From Calonectria ilicicola (taxonomy: Eukaryota > Ascomycota > Sordariomycetes > Hypocreales > Nectriaceae): a DNA stretch of 64,000 bases. The notes under the pieces are model-generated. The model saw only the letters and a list, made by a program, of their open reading frames with translations. It had not been told where the DNA came from and did not search any database. Below are positions 46,801 through 56,909 of the stretch, in pieces. Both the position numbers and the translations under genes were made by a program. The stretch lies in contig CP085826.1 in assembly GCA_020809705.1 (NCBI GenBank), positions 6,758,001-6,822,000 of the forward strand. The letters are read 5' to 3'. The stretch's first letter is position 1; every line of letters starts with the position of its first letter.

Positions 46801-47707
46801 TGGCGGAGGCTGACGGGGAATCTCGAGCCCAAGTTTAAATGGGAATAATAACCTTTGAAGCGTACACGAACACAATTTTACGGGGAATTAGAAACAAACC
46901 TTGACACACGCATTGCACCTGAGGCGATCACCCTTTCTAGGGACCTAATAAGATACTAAAAAGTCAATCGATTAGTATTTGGAAAAATTGAGTGGTCTCG
47001 TCATTGTAAATTTGTTCCGAACCATGGAACCCTTTGACCAAAATTTTGCTGCAATGAGCACGAAATAAATAATTCTGAATAATGATACTGGTATCAAGAA
47101 AAGACCTGGCGGTAATGGAATGATGTATGGACATAACAGCGATACGAGTCTTCCTACGCGAACACGCAGATTCTGCTAGGTGCCCACATAAAGCTATTTA
47201 GACGTAACCATTTGAGGAAAGCCCGAAAAAAACTTGAGAAATGAATAATCTTGTTTATAATAAAGAAAATTACTTATTTTAGGGTTTTTATTTTTTGGGG
47301 ATTTCCAAATTGGATTATGTTGGGCAAGCCGTATGCGCAGTTTGTTTCTTCATCATATCTCTAGATCAACAAAGCCTCAGAGTCGTCTCGACCGTAAAAA
47401 TTGTTGCAGCCGGTTTGAGACCATGCGGGAAAAAATAGGCTGAGTAGAGAAGCTGGCTTTGTATCCTGGTAGACAGTTGAGCCGACTCAGTGGCCGAGAA
47501 CTCGGGTATTCAGACATATAAATAAGATTCATCCTTCAATGGTTGTGATTATGGGTAAGATTAGCATTTAAAATTCGAGAACGTGTCATGCACAGCCATA
47601 AAATTCGGGAAATGCGACTTCGGGCTCGAAATTTGGAGAAGAATTCCATAAAAACCGAAGTGACGTGCTCATTTGGCGGTTGATACTGGAAAATCTGCTG
47701 GAACAAG
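43882..47707. other. Long intergenic region, AT-rich on the right
   Basis: About 3.8 kb. The left part (43.9-45.1 kb) is GC-balanced with overlapping open frames on both strands that look non-coding. From 46 to 47.7 kb it is markedly AT-rich. No gene, RNA or intact transposon seen. Confidence 0.5.
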
Positions 47708-49594
47708 ATGTGGAAAGCCAGTGAGTATAATCGTCTTCAATGTTTGCCAAACATCATTTCGCAAGGTATGGAGAAAAATCCTGAACTGACGGTCGTATTC
47801 TTTTGTAGTATCTATGTTAACTGCCCCCTTTTATAGCTTGTTTGCGCTTCTTGCACTCCCGCCAAGCCTAGACTTCAGGTTTTCAGCCGCTCCAGACTCT
47901 CAGCATATGGTGGGAGGCAAGTTTTGTGAAATGCGATGGGAGATGAAAAAGACTTCAGGTCTCTTTAAGTTGGAAGATGGAAGTTAGCCTCCCCATTTGA
48001 CTCTTTGCTGTCCTGGCCCAGAATTAACAATGGGATTTAGGGCAAGAGGTGAACGCGTTCTACTCGTTTTATGAACCAAGACGACGAGGTGCAGTCAATA
48101 GTCCAATAATCATCTACTTTGGTGAAGGTCCTGGTCTCGCAAACTCGTACCAAATGATGCAGGCACCGGGCCCTTGCTGGGTTGACGAAAAGAAGCCGAA
48201 ATGGCCTAAAGATAATTATTGGTCGCTCAACACTTGGGCAAATGTGCTTTATGTCGACCTTCCGCGTACAGGGTTCACTCAAGGGACCATGTTCATGAAC
48301 AATCGAGAAGGAACCTCCAAGTTTATGCGCAACTTCATACACAGATTTTACAAGGAGTTTCCCGACTTTTGGAATAAGCATGTTTATGTCTGGGGTGTCG
48401 GCTACGGGGCTCAATTTGCAATCACATTTGCCAAGGAGTCTCTCCAAACCCATGGAAAGTTCTTACCCATTGCCGAGTTGATTCTGGACAGCCCTCTACT
48501 TGATCTCACAACTCAGTACAAGGCTGCTATCGATCATGCCCATGACAATGGCATGGTAAAATTCATCAGCACCAGGGATCGCGATCGCCTAAAGAAGGAA
48601 TTTACCCACCGGTACGAGAAGCGCTGGACCGAATGCTCAAAGGACCGGAAGAAAGAGTGCAAGGAAGAGCTAAGAGAATATGCATGTCTCTGGAAGAGGC
48701 TCGTCGATGGTGAAACTGGAGAAACCCCTCAGTTGGATTACAAGGCTGATCCTCTCAACATCCTGGAGGAACGGACTTACTGGGGTGCCCATGAGCAGGG
48801 ATTCGTATTAAAGTCCTCTAAAAAGGCAGCGCGCTTTAATGCTAAAGATTGGCAGTGGAGGATGGGCCTTCTTGATGGGAAGGTCAATGAGGAGCTCATT
48901 GACTACGATCCCTTCAATGAGCTTTTGCAAAAACACTACTGGGAGAACGGGGAGGGTAAAGGCGGCTAATCATTACGAAAAGCTTTAAAAAGAAACCAGT
49001 GCTAATGTTATGCAGTAATTCGGTCTTCTATCGAAGAACTCCAGTACCTTCTCAGTAACAATAATACCGAGAATATCCGGGGACAACGGCTCAGAGTTAC
49101 TATCATGTCCGGAGGCGCAAGTAAGTAAAATGCTGCGGCTTGCTGTCCTCATTGTGTTTTCTCGAGACATGGCTGACAAAGGCAGATCTTTTGACAAACC
49201 CTCTTGGAATTAATCAAATCATTGAAAAACTCGAGTTTCGCAGGAAGGAGGCTTTCCTCAAATCCGAGCCGGAGCCCATCATTGAGTGGGCAAAACGTGA
49301 CGGCGACAGACACCTTGATGCAAAGCAGATTGGTTTCTACAGGGAGTCGCCAAACCTCCAGGTCATCGAATTCGAGCGCCTAGGTTTCAATATCGGCAAG
49401 CAGCGTGAGTTCTCGCCATGGTGACTTTCATTGGTCTTGGTGTGGTTTGCTGACCTGAAGCAGTGCCTCACTATGTGGCGCTCCTACCAATGTATTTTGG
49501 TGCGCGCTTCCACTTCAAAGGTCTCCCAAATGATATCAATCCAAAGCAGAAGTCTCATGATTTAGATAAAGCAGCTAATGAACATGAGGGATAA
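47708..49594 (+). CDS. Serine carboxypeptidase (S10)-like protein lacking the catalytic triad
   Basis: Six exons: 47708-47720, 47809-47982, 48041-48955, 49016-49120, 49186-49404 and 49464-49594; 518 aa, normal for S10. A hydrophobic N-terminus (FYSLFALLALPPSL) suggests secretion. The S10 fold signatures are present but changed: SGLFKLEDG...FYSFYEPR; IIIYFGEGPG for WLNGGPG; NVLYVDLPRTGFTQG for the D-x-P-x-G-x-GFSY block. The nucleophile motif GESYG is GVGYG (Ser replaced by Gly183). The GDxD motif is GGAN (residues 400-403). The GHxVP histidine motif is GKQLP (473-477). All three triad positions are therefore lost, while six exons stay open and in frame. It is probably a pseudoenzyme with a binding or structural role rather than a decayed gene. 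Confidence 0.78.
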
Positions 49595-50183
49595 GAGCGC
49601 ATTTCGCAGAGTTACAGTGAAGGCTGTTTCGGGGGGGTCCTGACAGAGTCGATATGTACGAGATTGCCAGAATCTCACAGTTGCAGCGAGTCGGGATGAT
49701 ACAACAGAGCTCTCCTTTAACATTGGCTGATAAAATTTTCATTTACTGTTTCCTTGATACCACTAATTTCCCCCCTCCTTCTCATTGGTATGAAGTGGAT
49801 TTCGCTGTGAGTACTTGCTTATCAATCAGACCCAAATCTTCGATCGTCAAGCCACTCGGCACTCCGCCACTATTAGAACGATGGCTTGAATTCCACGCTC
49901 GGAGCAATTATCGCTTCCCGCTTTGTCCACAATGGGCAAGATTCAAGTGAATTATTTGTCAGCCCCAGCCATCTCGGACACCGACTAAAACAGCGACGGG
50001 CCGTGTGGGGCCTTTGACGATCGGATGTCGGGATCCGCAAACGCCGAAAACGTAGGAGCGCGCCCAGAAAGAGGAGGAATAGACTTATTTGAGGCACTTT
50101 GACTCTCGTTTAAGTGGAAGAATACCCGTTCTTGGTTATTTAAATCGCCTAATTTTGACCCGATTCGTCGCTGCTTTTGAACA
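49595..50183. other. Intergenic region
   Basis: About 590 bases between the S10-like and DUF924 genes, both on the plus strand. A 98-codon open frame at 49654-49950 has no family features. Presumed terminator and promoter. Confidence 0.5.
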
Positions 50184-51281
50184 ATGCCTTCAAGAGCCCC
50201 AACCAGAGTATCCAGCCTCTTCCACGGCACCACAAGACGCTTAACATGTTAGTTTCCATTGTCATTGCTTGTATATCTTGGATTTTGGGAATTAAAAAGG
50301 ACTCAGATCCCAGGGTTGCAATCTCGCAATTGACCACCCCCGTTGTGTCAACGATCCCAACAACGAGGTTATCTCTGTTACCGACACCGAATTTTGCAGC
50401 CTTTTCGTCTTCACCAGTAACACCCCACGGAGCTATGGAACCACAGAATCAAAAGATCATCTCGACCCTTAAAGAACACTTTACTCCGGCTCTATTCCAA
50501 AGTCTACGGGACTTTTGGTTTGAACATTTTGAAAGCGAAGATGACTATATCATGCCCAGACCCGACCATAATATGCGATGGTTCATGGGTGGGAAACAAC
50601 TAGACGACTTCTGCATGTAGGTCTAGTTTGTTATTCTATCTCTGTTGTAGAACATGACTCATTAACAATGTCAGGGAACGATATGCCCCCACACTCGAGG
50701 CAATTCGCAAATCAGGAGTAATCACGGGCGAAGATGTTCTAAAAGCAGCTCAACCAAGTAGCCCGCTTGACTGGCTGAGCCTTATTCTTCTATTTGACCA
50801 AGTTACCCGCAACTGCTATCGAGGAGAGCAGTCAACCATCGTCTTCAACGTATTTGACCCCATAGCACAGCACATTGCATTGAAAGCCATTGAGCAAGGC
50901 ATTGCAGATGAGAACCCGGAGATCCGGTGGCACTTTGCTTACCGCAACTGGTTTTATATGCCGCTGATGCACTCTGAGTCGGTCTCGATGCATGAAAAAG
51001 CCGTGGAAGAATTTGGGCTGTACCAGAAGGACGTCGGGTACTTGGCTGAGAGCCAAGATGGACCTGAAAGCCACGAACTGGAAAAGAAGGCAAGGGAAGT
51101 TGTGCAGCGAGACATTGAAGAAGCTAAGAAACCAGGCAATTCCAACATGGAGTTTGAGTTGAGACACCAAGTGATTATCCAGCAATTTGGGCGGTATCCT
51201 CACAGGAATGAGGCTTTGGGTCGTGAGGCGACGCCGGCAGAAAAGGAGTATCTTGAGAATGGAGGGGAGAGGTTTGCATGA
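50184..51281 (+). CDS. DUF924 family protein with a likely mitochondrial presequence
   Basis: Exons 50184-50247, 50307-50616 and 50675-51281 (introns 59 and 58 bases), 326 aa. The body, from about residue 70, is the DUF924 (COG3803) domain: LRDFWFEHF, the DWLSLILLFDQVTRNCYRGE block, HFAYRNWFYMPLMHSE and HQVIIQQFGRYPHRNEALGR, which are the family's main signatures. Function is unknown in all lineages; the fold is alpha-helical and TPR-like. The chosen start gives MPSRAPTRVSSLFHGTTRR, an Arg/Ser-rich, acid-free N-terminus typical of mitochondrial import. If the first intron is retained, an in-frame ATG at 50246 gives a hydrophobic N-terminus (MLVSIVIACISWILGI) instead, so the first exon is less certain than the rest. 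Confidence 0.8.
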
Positions 51282-52376
51282 TTGGTTTCTGTTTGTAACA
51301 ACTAAATTACATGTATATTAATCGCACAGGAAGAGGTTGAAACCCTCATGTAGCAATACTCTGATGATCCAGAGTCGTTGTAGAATGTAACCGACAGTTG
51401 TCCGTTTCTACGAACACAATCGATGTTTTGTCTCATCTTTGAATGAAGCACAAACCAAATCACATCACAATAATATACAAGGAGGTTACACATGTATTAT
51501 TTCTTTGCTTACTTTATGAGTAGGTCGTTTTCATCATGCGGTCTCATCGGATCTACGTCTCCCAGAGTGGTGCGCTTGAGCCAGGAGGCCAATGCTTTCT
51601 AAAAACGGAAGAAACATATAAATTTTTAGTTAATAGGAGGCTATAATGGCATCAAATAATTAACGCTTTGTTCAAACACGATAAATTAATGACTACTCTC
51701 ATGCTATGCTGAGTTGTAAATATCGAATGTGCATCATCCTTGTCATCCCATCAATGCCCCCCTCCCCTCCATCATCCGAAACCGAGCGAGCCACTAAAGT
51801 TTGCAAGTGCCTTAGCGAACGTGTTGCGGTTCATCCCCGCATTTTGCCCTCGTCTCCCCCTGCAAAACGCACTGTCCGGATCGCAGGTTGAACCGTCGAC
51901 AGCTGAAGGTGGCCCTCTGTCCACTGAGAGCCGGCGCTACCGAACAGCGGCGGGGGGAACTTGACACTCCCGAAGCGGCAGGTTTTCTGGCGGGCAACGG
52001 CCACTAAAACTCTCGACGTCTGGGCCATTGGACCTTGTTGACCGACTCGGCGACACATCCCGGCAATGTTGATGCCCACTGGATGGAGGTGGACGACAGA
52101 CCCGGTCCCTGCGGGTTGCCAATGAACTGATGTAATTGCCCCCGTCTTTTGTTGTTGTTCCTCTAGAGATGCGCGGCGGGACTGGACTATGTTTTGTCAA
52201 CAGGACTATCTTTCCCCCTCCTCTTCCTCCGCTTCTATTGTTTTTTTTTCTTGTTTTCCCCCCCTCCGCTCCTCTTCCCATCTCTATACTACACCCCCCG
52301 CGCGCGCGTGCAGCAGCTGTCGGATGCCGGTGCCTGCAATATCTCCCAAACGAGACGAAAAGGATTAAGCGGAACA
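51282..52376. other. Intergenic region with CT-rich promoter
   Basis: About 1.1 kb between two plus-strand genes. The last ~170 bases are strongly pyrimidine-rich (CCCCCTCC, TTTTTTTTC), a common core-promoter pattern in filamentous fungi without a TATA box, followed by the EBP-like gene's ATG. A CGCGCGCG run occurs at about 52302-52309. Confidence 0.5.
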
Positions 52377-53387
52377 ATGGTCGTCAGCACACGCGCAGCA
52401 TCCCGCGCCGCCAGCGTGGTCCCTGAATCCACCCCTCCGCCGTCAGACCTCAGCTCGCCAGAGCCGACGACGTCAGCGCTACCGCCGGTGCCCGCCACCC
52501 CGTCCACTCGACGAAGGGCCTCGGGCAAGCAGCAGCAGCCCGCCACTACCACCAAGAAGCGAGCTGGGCGGCCCTCGTCCAAGTCGGAGCCCTCCTCGAC
52601 ATGGTCGCATACCCCTACGACGCTGACCCTCGTATGGCTGGCTATCTCGCTGCCGCTCGTCATATGGGATACGGGATACATACTCGGTCGCCCGCACACC
52701 TTTGAGGGCGGCGCGTTGCACTGGCCCCTCTATGTCCCATACGAGCTCTACGCCACCATTGACTACGTCTACAGCCCCAAGGCCTGGGAGTCTAACATGG
52801 GCTTCGCCGGCGCCCAGGGCTCCCTCAACGCCGTCGAGACTGCCATCTACTTTGTCTACCTCTTCCTGTTCTGGACCCGCGCAGAGGCCCCTGCCTCCGG
52901 CACCGGTCGCAAGTCGCTCTCTGGGCGGGACGGAGCTCTGGGCGCGCTCGTCGGCTTCAGCGCCGCACTCATGACGCTGAGCAAGACAGTGCTCTACAGT
53001 ACGTGATAGATAACATGCCGCCATTGCCCCTCCTTTCTGCAGCGCATTGATGCCCGCCGAGTCCTTTTGAGTTGTGAAAACTGACATCTAAACCCTTGCA
53101 AAAAGTGGCAAATGAATACTACAGTGGCTTCGACAACGTTGGCCACAACAATGTCGCTGACCTCGTTACCCTCTGGATCATCCCCAAGTAAGTTCTCCAC
53201 CACGTCCTGCACGTCGTGCATGCTCGCGTGCGGTGTCGCAATTGGAAACGAAAACAAAGTCTTACCAGTGGAAAAAAAAAACTACAGCACCCCATGGATC
53301 TTCCTCCCCGCCTACATGGTGTGGTCGATTGGAGGCAACATCCTCGATGGTCTTGCCCCCGCAGCGAACCACTCAAAGGCAAACTAA
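52377..53387 (+). CDS. EBP/EXPERA-like four-helix membrane protein
   Basis: Three exons, 52377-52998, 53106-53187 and 53288-53387 (introns 107 and 100 bases), 267 aa. The first ~85 residues are Pro/Ser/Thr-rich and basic, with KKRAGRPSS resembling an AT-hook core (AGRP rather than RGRP). Four hydrophobic segments follow. The second half matches emopamil-binding-protein layout: an ET pair in a helix (VETAIYFVYLFLFW), then KTVLYMANEYYSGFDNVGHN and a helix with PNTPWIFLPAYMVW, parallel to VLY..E...GF...GH...N..W..LP in EBP. Fungal sterol C8 isomerisation is done by the unrelated Erg2, so the role of this protein is open; sterol or lipid binding in the ER is an inference. The start is the only ATG that fits the CT-rich promoter. 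Confidence 0.7.
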
Positions 53388-54145
53388 AGCACGACAGCTT
53401 GTAAGACATTCCGCTCCATGGGACCCCGGCCGCTTCCCCTCCCCCCATCAGACGTTTGACATTGAGGTTACATGGGCTTGCATATACACTGTGCGCCGTG
53501 TTGTAAGACATGACTGCGGTGAGAAAAGTGGCTGGCCTGGCCTGGCTTTTTAAACCTTGCTTCACTCAATGATACCCTACTTTTTTCAGCAGACGAGCTC
53601 GACGGCACATACGTGCACATGTACTACATATTTATCTATAATGTTGGGAAGTGGCAAGATTTACACATGCACACACGTGGGGGAGACCCAGGAATTTTTT
53701 GGGGGGCACATTTGGTTTTTTCCAGATATTGGATGATATACAAAGTGGTATAACTCCTTTGTTACATATATTATTTATCTATGCCTCGAAGATAACTTTT
53801 TTGGGTGGTGTGAGGCTCGGAGGATGATAACCGAAGCTCGAGACGTATAATAATGAGAACCCTCCTTTTCTTTTCTTTTCAGTACCATGAAAAAAAGTAA
53901 TAATTTGTACCATCGTCCAGACGTTGTCGCATCAAGGTTAAAAAATATGGAGGGGGTATCAGGAACACGAGAATGGAACGTGAAAAAAGCAGGTAAAAAG
54001 CAAAAGCTAGAAACGAAGCGCTGCAAGCGAGCAAGCGAAGATAGCCCGTCGTGAAAAAAGAAAGAAAACAAAGATAACTGAGACGGTTGCATCAATGATT
54101 CCGACGCTGTTCCACATATTTGGATCCCCGTCAAAATGTCTGTCT
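53388..54145. other. Convergent intergenic region
   Basis: About 760 bases between the stops of the EBP-like gene and the large minus-strand gene; AT-rich, several A/T runs. No gene seen. Confidence 0.55.
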
Positions 54146-56909
54146 CTACGTCATGTCCGTGAGTCCGCCCAGCTCGGCGTACTGCTCCCAAGCCGGTAGG
54201 ACACTGCCGTCGAGCACGTCCGGGTCCATAAACGTCTGCATGGCCAGCCAGTCGGCGTCCTCGGACATGATGTACGGCTCGTCGTCGTTATCCATGGCTT
54301 GGGCTGGTTGCGACTCTGGCGATCGCACGCGGTCGATGGCCCTAGCCGGCATGGACATGCGCCGCGTCGCCATCTGCCCGCTAGACTTGCGCCGCAGGTC
54401 AGGGAGCACCAGGCTGTGACGTGTAAAGGACCGCGGCAGCTGGGGGAGCGGATGGATTAGGCCGAAGGAACTGGTCCGCTGCGGCGGGGCCGGGGGTTGC
54501 TGCTCCTCATCGTCCTCCTCCTCCTCCTGCTGCTGTTGCTCCTGTTGGGGCGCGTCGTCGTCAGTGTCGGTGAGTTTGGGGCTGCTGGTGAACGTTGCGC
54601 TGAGGGGACGTCGCTTCGTCATACGCACAGAGACGGAGTGCGTGACCATCGAGACAACTTCGCGTCGCCTCTGACGTCGAGACTTGTTCTTATCCACGTG
54701 AAGGCTGGGATCCTCTGAAAGGAATGCCATCGGGGGAGGCGGAGGAGTTGCTGCAGACGATGATGTGGAATCCAACGTCTCATCTGTGCTCTCCATGCTC
54801 TCTGGCGTCGAACCGCCGCGCTCGTCAAGCTTTGGCGACGTCGACCGGCTATTGTCTGGCCACGTAGTAGCGTCAATGTATTGCCCATCATTGTCAAAGT
54901 TGACATCGTTTGTGCCGTTCCCGTAGCCGTGCACCACAATTTCGTGGTGTGTGGACCGGTTCTGTTGCGAATTCGCTGTTGGTGGTGGCGTGCTAGGACC
55001 AGCCTTGAAGATTCGCATTGATTTCCTGAGCGTCGAGGAGCGGCTAAGCGCCCGCGTAAGTGAGTTTGAACGCGAGAGCACAGGGCGCTCAAAAACCAAG
55101 CTCGAGCAACGACGTTCCACCAGGGGCGGCTGGTCCTTGTGTGTAAGAGCAAAGTAGTCAATGTCGGGCTTGATCTCGATCCTTCCGTGTCGTTCTTCCT
55201 CTTGGAAGCTCATGTCAGACAAATCAGGTTGCGGCTGGAGGATACGCTCCATCTGGCGTGTCTTCTTCCATGGTGGCACATTGATCATCGATACCGAAAG
55301 GCTATATCCGGCTTCTTCAGCGTCATTTTCAACATTGGACGGCATGTCGGTTGCCGAACGCAGAACCTGGTAAAGGCCGTAAATCAAGATCCATCGCACC
55401 TTGCGGGCATCTACCATAGACACCTTCTCCAGCTTGTCCGACTTGTTGGGCGAGGTAATGGACTCCTCCTCGAACCTCCTGTAAGCTCTGACAAGGGAAT
55501 TCTGTACGACTCCAGGTTTCATTATATTAGAAGCCTTGATCAGCGACGCGTGAGCCGATACCCGCCGCTGGGTTTTCAGTTTCTGGCTGCCGGGAAGCCA
55601 GGTTATTCTGCGTGACGACATTAAGGGTTTCGGGACTAGCGGCATCGGGTGCTTGAGAGTTGTATAATCATGAAGTGCGTCGAACGAATGAACCAGTTGC
55701 ATCGTACAGATACCGCCGTACGCTGTTGTTGGCATACCATGAGATGACGTGTACTCATCATCCACAAGAAGGTCGTACAATGCCTCGAAGTCATCTCGCA
55801 TGGACCGAAGAATGTCAGCATCAAAGAAGTTGTTCCTGGGTTCGGCTGGGTGAGGAGGATAGTAGCCAAGTTTAGTTGTGTAGAAAGACAGGAGAAACCC
55901 GCGGAACCTTTCGAGGTGAGCACGGGCGCCAGATGATACGCTCAAGTGGGCTTCTGAGAGTTCTTCGTCAAGAAACGTTCTTAACATTCCAGAGCAGTGG
56001 CCGAGTCGCGTCTCCATCTCAATACGGGCGCGTCGAACCAGTTTGCGGGATTCGTGGGAGATGAACTGCACCACGTTAGTGAGGGTTTCCCTAAGGGGCC
56101 TGCATGTTAAGTAAGGATTACCTGATATTCCGTGGTGCCCAGCAAGTGCTCACTCATACCGACACAGTGAGCAAAGGCCTTGGTGTAGAGTACCTCCACT
56201 CGGAAGATTTCGGCCAGGTGCAGCATAGCCAAGGCGTGCGTGGGCTGGTTCGTCATATCCAAGTACCCCTCTTCGTCAAAATACTCCATCATCTCTGACA
56301 CATTATCGTCGACTTCTGATCTCAATTCGAGCATGCTGTAAAGAAGCGCTACTGCTGCGGTGCCCAGACTGCTGCCCACCAAGGAACGTCGAAGCACCCA
56401 TGCGAAAAAGTTTCGTATTGACACATGATACTGGAAAGCCTGGAGTCTGCCGGTCCTTGGAGGCGCTGGTATATATAACTCGATCCTCTTGGTTGGATTC
56501 CTTTCTGCCCATCTGCCCAATTCGTATGCGGTTGGTGTTCGAATGCCCTCCCAGACGAGGAAGCGCTCGATAAGGGGAAAGCATTTCGCGTCGATTAATG
56601 TATTGATTTGTAGTCTAAAGGACGGTCCTCTTCGTGACTCTCCTTTTCCATATAAATGTACCAGGCAATTACCATTCCGAACCCATAGCTCTGGGTCCTG
56701 CAAGACGGAGCACCGTTAGAAATCAACGCCAATCATGGCAAGTCAGGTCCGGAGCGGGTGTGGTTCAAACTTACTCGGCGCAGTTGATCCCAATCGGCGC
56801 AAGTCCTCGCGGCCCCGTCAAACCGTTTTATCACGGGAAGAGGGCTAGCTCTTGTGTCGACGAACTGGTTAAACCTCCTCATCCTCGGACTTCTCTGCGG
56901 ACTTGCCAT
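54146..56909 (-). CDS. Large conserved fungal protein of unknown function (DUF8004 type)
   Basis: Three exons on the minus strand, 56909-56775, 56697-56122 and 56065-54146 (introns 77 and 56 bases), 876 aa. The first junction restores KRFDGAARTCADWDQLRRDPELW, which with the following LVHLYGKGESRRGPSFR is a strongly conserved block of a fungal family that I believe is catalogued as DUF8004 (name from memory). The N-terminal ~460 residues look folded and mostly helical. The C-terminal ~400 are disordered, Ser/Pro-rich, with a Gln/Glu run (residues about 765-790) and several R-x-x-S phosphorylation-type sites. No enzyme motif or membrane helix seen. Likely a cytoplasmic scaffold or signalling protein, but this is only inference from composition. 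Confidence 0.8.
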
